From assembly GCA_029940245.1 (NCBI GenBank), contig JAOZRF010000170.1, forward strand, positions 452 through 6,282: a DNA stretch of 5,831 nt, read 5' to 3'. Source of the stretch: Desulfobacula sp. Its GTDB lineage: Bacteria; Desulfobacterota; Desulfobacteria; Desulfobacterales; Desulfobacteraceae. The position numbers and the translations under genes were made by a program. This document shows, one piece after another, positions 1-5,348 of this stretch (position 1 is the stretch's first letter; every line of letters starts with the position of its first letter). A model generated the notes under the pieces. The model was not told where the DNA came from and made no database searches. It was given only the letters and a program-made list of their open reading frames with translations.

Positions 1-1087
1 CCTTGACATAGCCTTTGCCCGCAACCTTCATGGTATAAAATTTACCCTGGAAGGGATGTACTGCAGATTTCTGGCCCAGAAGAATTTTATCTTTGTCAGA
101 GCCGTCAATGACCCTGAAATAATAGGGTTCATCCTCTGTAAGAGTTGTATAGATGGAACCATTATATTCCAGCACAAAGGATCTAAGGCCCTCTCTGTGG
201 ATATTCAGACTGGTCACAAATATTTCCGGATACCCGTTTTTATTGATATCAGCAATATCCAGTGAAATGATCCTGTTGATGGAGCTGAATTCAAGTTTTT
301 TATCAAGCAAAAGCCTGCCTGCTTCAAATTTATGGATCGAAATCTCATAATCACTGGCTGTCACCACCTGAACTTTACCATCATGGGTCAGATCACCAAC
401 GGCCATGGCATTGATCTGGTCATCAAACTTTGATAATACCGAAAATCCCTGCCGGCCTGTCTGCTGAAGATTGATAAACCCACCTCTATTCCCTTCTGCC
501 CGGCCATCGCCATACTGGAGCGCGCCCTGGGATGGTGACCCCTTTGGACCGGGACCGGCATACATCTCATTGGCAATGCTGCGGTTAAATACCTTTAAAT
601 TGATATCACCTGCAAAGGTATTGACCATGGGAATGACATCCCCCATTTTGTTGCTCTGCTCAAAAAAGGTCAGGGTCGGTTTTTCCCCGGTCATGTCCAC
701 CATGCCGGCATCCAGGCTGACACTGTCCCCAAAATGGGTAAGACTTCCGAAAAGCACATAGTCAACCCCCATATCGGCACCGATGATCCTGGCGCTGGAT
801 TCAGTGAGTGATCCTTTGCTTCCAAGAGATTCCCGGGCTTTTGCCATGACTTTGTCAATGGTTTCACGATCCACCACATCCACTTTTCCCGGATCTGACA
901 ATCTGGAAAAAAGCATGTTAAACAAGCCGTCCTGCAAAAAACCAAGATCCTGGGGAGAATTTATGAAAAAAGGAACGAGTGCGATTTTTTTCGGCTGGGA
1001 ACACAAACCCGGGGTAATCGTGGCTATAATAAAAATTAACAAAACAGCAACAAATAACCACACCTTTCTCATCATTTTATGGATCAT
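1..1087 (-). CDS. Exported FlgO/TolB-like plus VCBS (FG-GAP) repeat protein, 5' part (C-terminus beyond left edge)
   Basis: The frame is open from 1087 to the window edge (362 codons) with no stop. Residues 1-30 look like a signal peptide: basic start (MIHKMMRK), a hydrophobic core at about 9-22, and a probable cleavage near GLCS|Q; GLC is not a good lipobox. Residues 33-165 resemble the FlgO/TolB/CsgG-type fold of exported proteins (KKIALVPFF, DVVDRETIDKVM, IGADMGVDYVLFGSLT). From about 225 there are at least two VCBS/FG-GAP units with calcium-loop-like cores, DLTHDGKVQVV (232-242) and DINKNGYPEIFV (280-291), implying a beta-propeller that continues off the window. The protein is probably periplasmic or surface-exposed; its substrate is unknown. 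I chose 1087 because AAAGGAG lies 10 nt upstream; ATGs at 1075 and 1072 are in frame but badly spaced. It is separated from hicA by 263 bp and has its own promoter candidates. Coding frame and domain type are fairly sure; function is not. Confidence 0.85.
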   Translation of the reverse strand, partial: MIHKMMRKVWLFVAVLLIFIIATITPGLCSQPKKIALVPFFINSPQDLGFLQDGLFNMLFSRLSDPGKVDVVDRETIDKVMAKARESLGSKGSLTESSARIIGADMGVDYVLFGSLTHFGDSVSLDAGMVDMTGEKPTLTFFEQSNKMGDVIPMVNTFAGDINLKVFNRSIANEMYAGPGPKGSPSQGALQYGDGRAEGNRGGFINLQQTGRQGFSVLSKFDDQINAMAVGDLTHDGKVQVVTASDYEISIHKFEAGRLLLDKKLEFSSINRIISLDIADINKNGYPEIFVTSLNIHREGLRSFVLEYNGSIYTTLTEDEPYYFRVIDGSDKDKILLGQKSAVHPFQGKFYTMKVAGKGYVK

Positions 1088-1097
1088 CAAAACACAA

Positions 1098-1104
1098 CTC
1101 CTTT
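1098..1104 (-). promoter_or_regulatory. Ribosome binding site of the VCBS-repeat gene
   Basis: On the minus strand AAAGGAG stands 10 nt before the ATG at 1087 and 22 nt or more before the two later in-frame ATGs. It is the only strong Shine-Dalgarno sequence here, so it decides the start at 1087. Confidence 0.7.
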
Positions 1105-1141
1105 ATATGCTACTCAAAAAATTATTTTTTTTATTGTTGCA

Positions 1142-1172
1142 ATTATATACATCATCTGCTGCCATCAAACAA
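1142..1172 (-). promoter_or_regulatory. Possible proximal promoter of the VCBS-repeat gene
   Basis: A perfect TATAAT lies at 1147-1142 on the minus strand. The best -35-like hexamer is TTGTTT at 1172-1167, 19 bp away from TATAAT, or 17 bp from the overlapping TATATA at 1149-1144. The -35 would fall inside the 36-bp mutL-end repeat, so if it is real the repeat contributes promoter sequence. The -35 match is weak; the promoter at 1290-1318 is stronger. Confidence 0.25.
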
Positions 1173-1194
1173 CTCTTTTAAACAGCTTTTCCAT
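1159..1194. repeat. 36-bp direct repeat, copy A (copy of the mutL 3' end)
   Basis: Identical base for base to 1832-1867, same orientation, offset 673 bp; the match breaks at both ends. It reproduces the last nine codons of mutL (MEKLFKRVV), the TGA stop and six following bases. It sits on the far side of hicBA from mutL and upstream of the VCBS-repeat gene. The arrangement is what an insertion at the 3' end of mutL, or a duplication of it, would leave. No integrase is visible in the window. Confidence 0.95.
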
Positions 1195-1230
1195 CTGGCT
1201 TTTAGATCAGGCAATGACAATTGGACGGCC
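1165..1230 (-). pseudogene. Probable remnant of a second mutL 3' end
   Basis: Read in the mutL register, this stretch gives GRPIVIA, a TGA stop (1209-1207), then SKSQMEKLFKRVV and a TGA stop (1167-1165). Intact MutL here ends GRPTMVTIQKAEMEKLFKRVV. GRP is exactly nine codons before MEKL in both, with similar residues between (T/I, M/V, V/I, T/A, K/K, A/S, E/Q). The internal TGA could be a decayed CGA, but that is conjecture. Against homology: the bases outside the 36-bp exact repeat agree little better than chance, and upstream of GRP no CPH of the MutL motif CPHGRP is seen. So it is either a diverged mutL end left after recombination, or a 36-bp copy beside a coincidental GRP. Not translatable as a MutL. 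Confidence 0.4.
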
Positions 1231-1289
1231 ACCCAACCATACAAAATTAATATCTACGCTTTGCATGACATGCTGTCCAGTTTGATTGC
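1195..1289. other. Non-coding, palindrome-rich stretch between promoter and mutL-end repeat
   Basis: No gene is supported here. GCATG-A-CATGC (1263-1273) is a perfect short palindrome, overlapped by GACA-TGC-TGTC (1267-1277). A looser long-range pairing is possible in a minus-strand transcript: GCAATC near 1290 with ATTGC near 1211, and TGGAC near 1280 with GTCCA near 1222, leaving a loop of about 40 nt. It would lie in the leader made from the promoter at 1290-1318. It does not resemble an intrinsic terminator (no T-tract) and lacks recognisable integron attC core sites. Confidence 0.3.
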
Positions 1290-1318
1290 ATTATAATTAT
1301 ATTTTGGTAAAACTTCAA
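1290..1318 (-). promoter_or_regulatory. Sigma70-type promoter upstream of the VCBS-repeat gene
   Basis: On the minus strand TTGAAG (1318-1313) is followed after exactly 17 bp by a perfect TATAAT (1295-1290); another TATAAT overlaps the spacer at 1301-1296. Transcription would begin near 1283 and give a leader of about 195 nt that crosses the palindromes and the mutL-end repeat before the start at 1087. It lies within the putative inserted unit, so it may have come with hicBA. Called by eye from hexamers and spacing. Confidence 0.5.
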
Positions 1319-1350
1319 AAATAAAAAAATCAAGACACAAAATAAATCGT

Positions 1351-1539
1351 CTATTTCATTGGATCCACACCAAGATCTTTGCATATTTTCTTTGCCAAAA
1401 TATCCTTAATCTCTGAATGCCTTGGTATTGCAGACCGTCTATTCAACGATGAATTCAGCCACCACGAGTGTCTACCACCTTCTCGCAAAAGATCGCATCC
1501 TTGACTGCGGAGATACTTCAAGAGCTCCTTTTTTTTCAT
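1351..1539 (-). CDS. hicA: HicA-family mRNA interferase toxin
   Basis: A 62-residue protein of HicA (YcfA-like, PF07927) type, at normal family length. In order: KKKELLKYLRSQGCDLLREGG (residues 2-22; the usual lead-in to the active site), R23-H24 where the family has G-S-H with the catalytic histidine, then IPRH (38-41, the conserved P-R-H-S patch) and a C-terminal helix KKICKDLGV. HicA toxins have a dsRBD-like fold and cut mRNA, stalling translation; HicB neutralises them. The Arg before the His differs from the usual Ser, but the His is present, so I expect activity. The ATG overlaps the hicB stop by 4 bp (ATGA) with no strong RBS of its own, pointing to translational coupling. Codons 2-4 form an A8 run (1529-1536), a slippage-prone spot at the toxin start. 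Confidence 0.85.
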   Translation of the reverse strand: MKKKELLKYLRSQGCDLLREGGRHSWWLNSSLNRRSAIPRHSEIKDILAKKICKDLGVDPMK

Positions 1540-1748
1540 ATTGCAATTTTTTCTTCTTTATATCCACTACCGGCTGCTAATAATGCATCCTGTCGATTAA
1601 ACTCCAATGCTTCCTTTAGAGTAATGGCCAAAGTCTTTTTCAACTCATCATAGGTTTTCTCTTGACAATTTACTCCCGATACTTCTTCGATCCATCCGAC
1701 CCACCAATTATCTTCTTTCTTAAGTAGGGCTGTATATTCATTATACAT
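1536..1748 (-). CDS. hicB: HicB-family antitoxin, short form
   Basis: A 70-residue HicB-like protein (partial RNase H fold, PF15919 type): opening strand YNEYTALLKKEDNWWVGWIEE, the V-S-G-V turn (23-26), then T-Y-D-E-L-K-K-T-L with a helix running to about residue 48, matching the family pattern pelpGv..qGeT.eEal.nl.eal. It should bind HicA and mask its active site. The protein ends soon after the fold (AGSGYKEEKIAI) and has no visible HTH or ribbon-helix-helix domain, so how it represses its promoter is unclear. The antitoxin comes first (hicB-hicA), the reverse of E. coli hicAB. GAGGT at 1758-1754 serves as RBS for the ATG at 1748. It lies 89 bp after mutL with its own promoter, between the two 36-bp repeats. 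Confidence 0.82.
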   Translation of the reverse strand: MYNEYTALLKKEDNWWVGWIEEVSGVNCQEKTYDELKKTLAITLKEALEFNRQDALLAAGSGYKEEKIAI

Positions 1749-1781
1749 GTTTTACCTCATTTAAAGGTTCCAATTGATCAC

Positions 1782-1810
1782 AGAATACCAAAACTATTCC
1801 ATATAATCAA
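1782..1810 (-). promoter_or_regulatory. Promoter of hicBA
   Basis: On the minus strand TTGATT (1810-1805) and TATTCT (1787-1782) are 17 bp apart, each 4/6 to consensus, about 35 bp upstream of the hicB ATG. It lies in the spacer after the mutL stop, so the toxin-antitoxin pair can be transcribed apart from the mutL operon. Confidence 0.45.
1783..1799. promoter_or_regulatory. Operator-like inverted repeat over the hicBA -10
   Basis: GAATA (1783-1787) and TATTC (1795-1799) are perfect inverted half-sites separated by 7 bp, covering the -10 and half the spacer of the proposed hicBA promoter. Toxin-antitoxin complexes commonly repress at such positions. With 5-bp arms in AT-rich DNA a chance match is quite possible. 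Confidence 0.25.
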
Positions 1811-1831
1811 GATGGTTAAAACTACTCCAAT

Positions 1832-1867
1832 CTGCCATCAAACAACTCTTTTAAACAGCTTTTCCAT
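1832..1867. repeat. 36-bp direct repeat, copy B (native 3' end of mutL)
   Basis: Partner of 1159-1194. It covers codons MEKLFKRVV and the TGA of the intact mutL, plus 6 bp beyond. Recombination between the copies would remove 673 bp carrying hicBA and its promoter and leave mutL whole, with the VCBS-repeat gene's upstream region directly after it. Confidence 0.95.
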
Positions 1868-3628
1868 TTCAGCTTTTTGTATGGTTACCATGGTCGGTCT
1901 TCCATGGGGACAATGCCTTGGATTATCACATTTTTCAAGATCTTCAAGAAGTTTTTCCATTTCCTTAATATTCATCGGTTTATTTGCCCGAACAGCACTG
2001 TGGCAGGACATTAAAATCAGACATTCATCAAGCCATTTTTCTTTTAAAAAATCATTTTTATCTTTTAAAATACCGTCTATAATTTCTATTATAATTGGTT
2101 TTATTTCTTTTTCATCAATGATAGACGGGATGGATTTTATGACAAAAGTGTTTTGGCCAAAAGGCTCAATAATAATACCAAAGCCGGATAGATCCCTTAA
2201 AATATCAACGAGAATATCTGATTCCTTAAAATTAAGCTCAAGAATTTCCGGAACAATCAGATTCTGGCTTATCACACCAAGAGAGCGATATCTTTTTTTT
2301 AAGAATTCATAGACAATCCTTTCATGGGCTGCATGCTGATCAATCATCATCAACCCTGCCTGGGATTCAGCCAGGATATAAGTTCCCATCACCTGGCCAA
2401 GTATTTTCAAAGTGTCTGATTCTAAAAAAGAGGAAACAGATGGGAAAAAGCTTCCCGACTTCTGTTCAACACTTTGCTGTTTTTGAGCATGAACTAAATT
2501 TGAATCCATACCCCATTCAAAGACCTGCTGCTCAACTTTATGGGAAGAATCCTTTATATTTTCTTTTGTGCCGCCTTGGTACAGATCCTGGTGCCTAGTC
2601 TTAACAGCTTTGACTTTTAAAGGCTCTGAAAAATTTTCCTGGGGTTTTAAAAATATTTTCCCTATTTCCCGGGCAACTGTCTGATAGACCCTTTGATGAT
2701 CAAAGAACTTAATTTCACGTTTGGAGGGATGAACATTTACATCCACCTGATCAAAGGCAATTTTAATAAACAGAACAACTAGAGGAAACTTGCCTTTCAT
2801 TAGTCTTCCCTTATAGCCCTGAAAAATGGCAGAAATAAGTCCCCTGTCATAAATCAGCCTGTTGTTCACAAAAAGAAAAATCTTTGCAGAACTGCTGCGG
2901 ACAACCTCTGGATGGACAGCAAAACCGTTTATATCCATAAAATCATCTGAAAATTCTATTTTGTAAAGATTTTGAAAAACATCTTTTCCCAGTACGTTTA
3001 TTGAACGTTGGAACAGATCATCAGACAATGAAAAACTTTTTGTCAGGTGCTTGTTTAAAAACAATTTAAACTGGATATGAGAATTTCCAAGGGCCATCCC
3101 GGAGATCATATCGGCAATATGACTTGTCTCAGTGTTATCGGATTTTAAAAATTTTTTTCTTGCCGGTGTGTTAAAAAAAAGATTTCCGACCTCCACCATG
3201 GTACCCACCGGAGCTCCTGCATCAGACACATCCCTTATTTTTCCGCCGACCATATCAATTTTGGTTCCAATGTCAGATTTTTCTGTTCTTGTCACAAGGG
3301 TAAATCTGGATACCGATGCAATGGAAGGAAGTGCCTCTCCCCGAAATCCCATGGTTGAGATGGAAAAAAGGTCATCCGTGGTAAATAGCTTGCTTGTGGC
3401 ATATCTTTCAATGGATAAAAGTGCGTCATCCCGCAAAAGGCCGGAGCCGTTATCTGAAACCCGGATTAAAGATTTCCCCCCTTTTTCAATTTCCACGTTT
3501 ATACTTGTTGCGCCCGCATCAATGCTGTTTTCAACAAGCTCTTTAACAACAGAGGAAGGCCTTTGAACCACCTCTCCTGCTGCAATCCGGTTGGAAAGAA
3601 TTTCAGGCAGGATTCTGATGGTCGTCAT
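1838..3628 (-). CDS. mutL: DNA mismatch repair protein MutL, endonuclease type
   Basis: A complete 596-residue MutL. The N-terminal GHKL ATPase is intact: KELVENSIDAGA (29-40, catalytic E30, metal-binding N34), SDNGSGL (58-64), GFRGEAL (94-100) and NTPARKKFLK (153-162). The transducer domain runs to about 325 (VNNRLIYD, VDVNVHPSKREI at 295-306). A variable linker follows (about 330-400), then the C-terminal dimerisation/nuclease domain with DQHA(X)2E(X)4E at 430-441, SCHSAVRA at 541-548 and CPHGRP at 573-578, ending FKRVV. These are the metal-site motifs of MutL proteins that nick DNA themselves, as in bacteria without MutH/Dam direction. Its ATG lies 26 bp inside the preceding small gene with only a weak RBS (AAGG), so translation is probably coupled. 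T8 and A7 coding runs (3173-3180, 3152-3158) sit within ATPase motif IV. The last nine codons are duplicated downstream of hicA. Confidence 0.97.
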   Translation of the reverse strand: MTTIRILPEILSNRIAAGEVVQRPSSVVKELVENSIDAGATSINVEIEKGGKSLIRVSDNGSGLLRDDALLSIERYATSKLFTTDDLFSISTMGFRGEALPSIASVSRFTLVTRTEKSDIGTKIDMVGGKIRDVSDAGAPVGTMVEVGNLFFNTPARKKFLKSDNTETSHIADMISGMALGNSHIQFKLFLNKHLTKSFSLSDDLFQRSINVLGKDVFQNLYKIEFSDDFMDINGFAVHPEVVRSSSAKIFLFVNNRLIYDRGLISAIFQGYKGRLMKGKFPLVVLFIKIAFDQVDVNVHPSKREIKFFDHQRVYQTVAREIGKIFLKPQENFSEPLKVKAVKTRHQDLYQGGTKENIKDSSHKVEQQVFEWGMDSNLVHAQKQQSVEQKSGSFFPSVSSFLESDTLKILGQVMGTYILAESQAGLMMIDQHAAHERIVYEFLKKRYRSLGVISQNLIVPEILELNFKESDILVDILRDLSGFGIIIEPFGQNTFVIKSIPSIIDEKEIKPIIIEIIDGILKDKNDFLKEKWLDECLILMSCHSAVRANKPMNIKEMEKLLEDLEKCDNPRHCPHGRPTMVTIQKAEMEKLFKRVV

Positions 3629-3797
3629 TTTTTACAAACCTTAATAAGAATTGGGAATCTTTCGGGCTTAAATCAAATTGGAAACAAGCTTCATCCACAA
3701 GTTTTGTAAGATTGATATCAGAATTTTTTTTTCTTTTCTCTGAAATCCATTTGACTGCATTTTTCAATTGCTCTGACTTAGGCTGCTGTGTTGACAT
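3603..3797 (-). CDS. Small conserved-type protein of unknown function, upstream of and overlapping mutL
   Basis: 64 residues, soluble, no signal peptide or membrane segment. The sequence is helical and charged: SEQLKNAVKWISEKRKKNSD, then NLTKLVDEACFQFDLSPKDSQFLLRFVKND. It resembles short deltaproteobacterial hypothetical proteins of the pattern LkkAvkwIsEerke..kl..LidEA...FdLsPkDaeFL; I cannot name the family. The -SPKDSQFL- tail looks like a helix-turn-helix-sized pair of helices, but DNA binding is not shown. A strong RBS (AAGGAGAT at 3810-3803) precedes the ATG. It begins 48 bp after gatA and its last 26 bp overlap the mutL start in another frame, so the two are probably co-translated. An A9 run lies at 3724-3732 (EKRKKNSD). 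Confidence 0.75.
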   Translation of the reverse strand: MSTQQPKSEQLKNAVKWISEKRKKNSDINLTKLVDEACFQFDLSPKDSQFLLRFVKNDDHQNPA

Positions 3798-3814
3798 ACT
3801 TTATCTCCTTATTT

Positions 3815-3846
3815 AGATTTGAGCTCACCATTCACCATTCAAATCT
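3815..3846 (-). promoter_or_regulatory. Intercistronic stem-loop between gatA and the mutL-proximal small gene
   Basis: AGATTTGA (3815-3822) and TCAAATCT (3839-3846) are perfect inverted repeats giving an 8-bp stem with a 16-nt loop in the minus-strand RNA. The stem starts on the last base of the gatA stop codon and ends 4 nt before the AAGGAGAT ribosome binding site of the next gene. No T-tract follows, so it is not an intrinsic terminator. It could stabilise the upstream mRNA end or tune initiation on the next gene; both are inferences. Confidence 0.45.
3825..3838. repeat. Heptamer tandem repeat, TCACCAT x2
   Basis: Two perfect copies of TCACCAT in the loop of the stem-loop after gatA. The unit length equals that of the neighbouring ATCTCAC array, suggesting a single degenerate heptamer tract. 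Confidence 0.6.
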
Positions 3847-3866
3847 CACATCTCACATCTCACATC
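3843..3866. repeat. Heptamer tandem repeat, ATCTCAC x3 plus ATC, across the gatA stop codon
   Basis: Three perfect ATCTCAC units (3843-3863) and a partial fourth. Read on the minus strand they encode the last six residues of GatA (DVRCEM) and its TGA. As 7 is not a multiple of 3, gain or loss of one unit would shift the frame and change the GatA tail. Confidence 0.85.
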
Positions 3867-5315
3867 CAGGTTAATCGTCTTTTCAAATCCGTATCCTGCT
3901 CTTAAAAGCGACATTTCATCAAATCTTTTTGCCATCATCTGAATGCCGATGGGAAGCCCTTTTGAAGAAAATCCTGCTGGAACCGATATCCCCGGGATGC
4001 CTGCCATGTTGGCCGAAAGTGTGAAAATATCTGTCAAATACATGGTTAAGGGATCATCAATATTTTCACCAATCTTAAAAGCTGGTGCCGGTGCCACGGG
4101 AGACAGGATGAAATCGCAGGTGGCAAAGGCCTTTGAAAAATCCTCCATGATCAGGGTTCTAACCTTTGAGGCCCTTCCATAATATGCATCATAATAGCCC
4201 GCGGAAAGCGCATAGGTCCCGATCATTATTCTTCTTTTCACTTCCGGGCCAAATCCTTTTGACCTGGTTTTTTTATACATATCAATAAGGTCATCACAGT
4301 CTTTTTCCCTGAAACCATATTTAACCCCGTCAAATCTGGCAAGATTGGCACTGGCTTCACTTGGTGCGATAATATAATAGGCTGCAACAACATAATCCGT
4401 ATGGGGCAGAGAAATCTCCTTGATTTGAACCCCCAGGTCGCCAAGAATCTTTTTAGCATCATTAAAGACAGTTGCGACTTCAGGGTCAATGCCGTCAACA
4501 CACATATATTCCTTTGGAATGCCTGCTGTCATTCCTTTTAAGGAACCCTTTTCAAATAGATCAAAGGCTTTGGTAAAATCAGGTACATCAACCTTTGCAC
4601 TGGTGGAATCCAATACGTCATTGCCGGATATGAGATTCAGCAATATTGCCGCATCTTTAACATCTTTGGTGATGGGGCCGATCTGATCCAGGGAAGACGC
4701 GTAAGAAACCAATCCAAACCGGGATACCCTGCCATAGGTGGGTTTAAGACCCACCACCCCGCAATGGGAAGATGGCTGTCGGATGGAACCACCCGTATCA
4801 GTCCCAAGCGCGGCACAGCAAAACCCGGCTGCCACGGCTACAGCAGATCCCCCGCTGGAACCACCAGGCACATAGTCTTGATTCCAGGGATTTTTCGTAA
4901 TCTTATAAGAAGAATTTTCCGTTGAGGAACCCATCCCAAACTCGTCCAGATTGGTTTTGCCGATGATGACAGCACCATTTTCCTTTAATTTTTTAACAAT
5001 TGTACCATCGTATTGTGGAATAAAATTATTAAGAATCTGTGATCCGCAGGTTGTTTTGATTCCCCTGGTACACAAAAGATCCTTTAATGCAATGGGCACA
5101 CCAGTCAATGGTAAAATGTTGCCGGCAGCAATATCCAGGTCCGCTTTTCCGGCCTGTTCAAGTGCCATGGTTTTATCAATCGTTATAAATGCATTGATTT
5201 CATCATCATATTTTTCAATCCGGTCAAGCAGGGCAGATGTCAACTCAAAAGAAGAAATTTGATGGTCACAAAGAAGTTTTCCCGCTTTTTCAATGGTCAG
5301 TTCGTGGTATTCCAT
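3846..5315 (-). CDS. gatA: Asp-tRNA(Asn)/Glu-tRNA(Gln) amidotransferase subunit A
   Basis: A 489-residue amidase-signature enzyme of normal GatA length. It releases ammonia from glutamine in the cytoplasmic GatCAB complex, which amidates mischarged Glu-tRNA(Gln) and/or Asp-tRNA(Asn). The Ser-cisSer-Lys triad is visible: K78 in ALKDLL, S153 in GGSSGGSA (151-158) and nucleophile S177 in DTGGSIRQ (173-180). Other GatA marks are GKTNLDEFGMGSSTE (119-133), APSEASANLARFDGVKYGFR in the second half, and the closing NMAGIPGISVPAGF and GLPIGIQ. The C-terminus stops at NLDVRCEM, lacking the common D-W-H tail; the final residues come from a heptamer repeat. RBS AAGGA lies about 9 nt upstream. It follows gatC by 33 bp; gatB is not the next gene, as that place is taken by a small gene and mutL. 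Confidence 0.97.
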   Translation of the reverse strand: MEYHELTIEKAGKLLCDHQISSFELTSALLDRIEKYDDEINAFITIDKTMALEQAGKADLDIAAGNILPLTGVPIALKDLLCTRGIKTTCGSQILNNFIPQYDGTIVKKLKENGAVIIGKTNLDEFGMGSSTENSSYKITKNPWNQDYVPGGSSGGSAVAVAAGFCCAALGTDTGGSIRQPSSHCGVVGLKPTYGRVSRFGLVSYASSLDQIGPITKDVKDAAILLNLISGNDVLDSTSAKVDVPDFTKAFDLFEKGSLKGMTAGIPKEYMCVDGIDPEVATVFNDAKKILGDLGVQIKEISLPHTDYVVAAYYIIAPSEASANLARFDGVKYGFREKDCDDLIDMYKKTRSKGFGPEVKRRIMIGTYALSAGYYDAYYGRASKVRTLIMEDFSKAFATCDFILSPVAPAPAFKIGENIDDPLTMYLTDIFTLSANMAGIPGISVPAGFSSKGLPIGIQMMAKRFDEMSLLRAGYGFEKTINLDVRCEM

Positions 5316-5348
5316 TCTATCTTTTCCTTATTCTCACAACCTTGTGAA

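Noticed and set aside
691..945. Minus-strand open frame of 84 codons
   Set aside because: It is an alternative frame within the signal-peptide/VCBS-repeat gene; that gene's own frame carries recognisable domains from 1087 to the edge.
783..1181. Plus-strand open frame of 132 codons
   Set aside because: It is antisense to the exported-protein gene and its upstream region; no RBS or family resemblance.
1244..1273. Short peptide ending WLGGRPIVIA upstream of the mutL-end repeat
   Set aside because: A frame with an ATG near 1266 exists, but it has no RBS and is very short; I treated its GRP as part of the possible mutL remnant instead of a separate gene.
1211..1290. Integron attC site next to a toxin-antitoxin cassette
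   Set aside because: An imperfect inverted repeat is present, but I see no GTTRRRY/RYYYAAC core sites at the repeat borders, and the 36-bp repeat is mutL coding sequence rather than an attC.
1749..1837. Rho-independent terminator after mutL
   Set aside because: No GC-rich hairpin followed by a T-tract on the minus strand; only promoter-like hexamers and a short inverted repeat are seen.
1812..2312. Plus-strand open frame of 166 codons opposite mutL
   Set aside because: It is antisense to the conserved MutL C-terminal domain, has no RBS, and its composition (Ser/Ile/Phe-rich) is that of a shadow of a real gene.
3132..3566. Plus-strand open frame of 144 codons
   Set aside because: It lies opposite the MutL ATPase domain, whose motifs are unmistakable on the minus strand.
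3825..3866. CRISPR-like repeats
   Set aside because: The units are 7 bp, directly abutting and without spacers; this is a simple heptamer tandem repeat.
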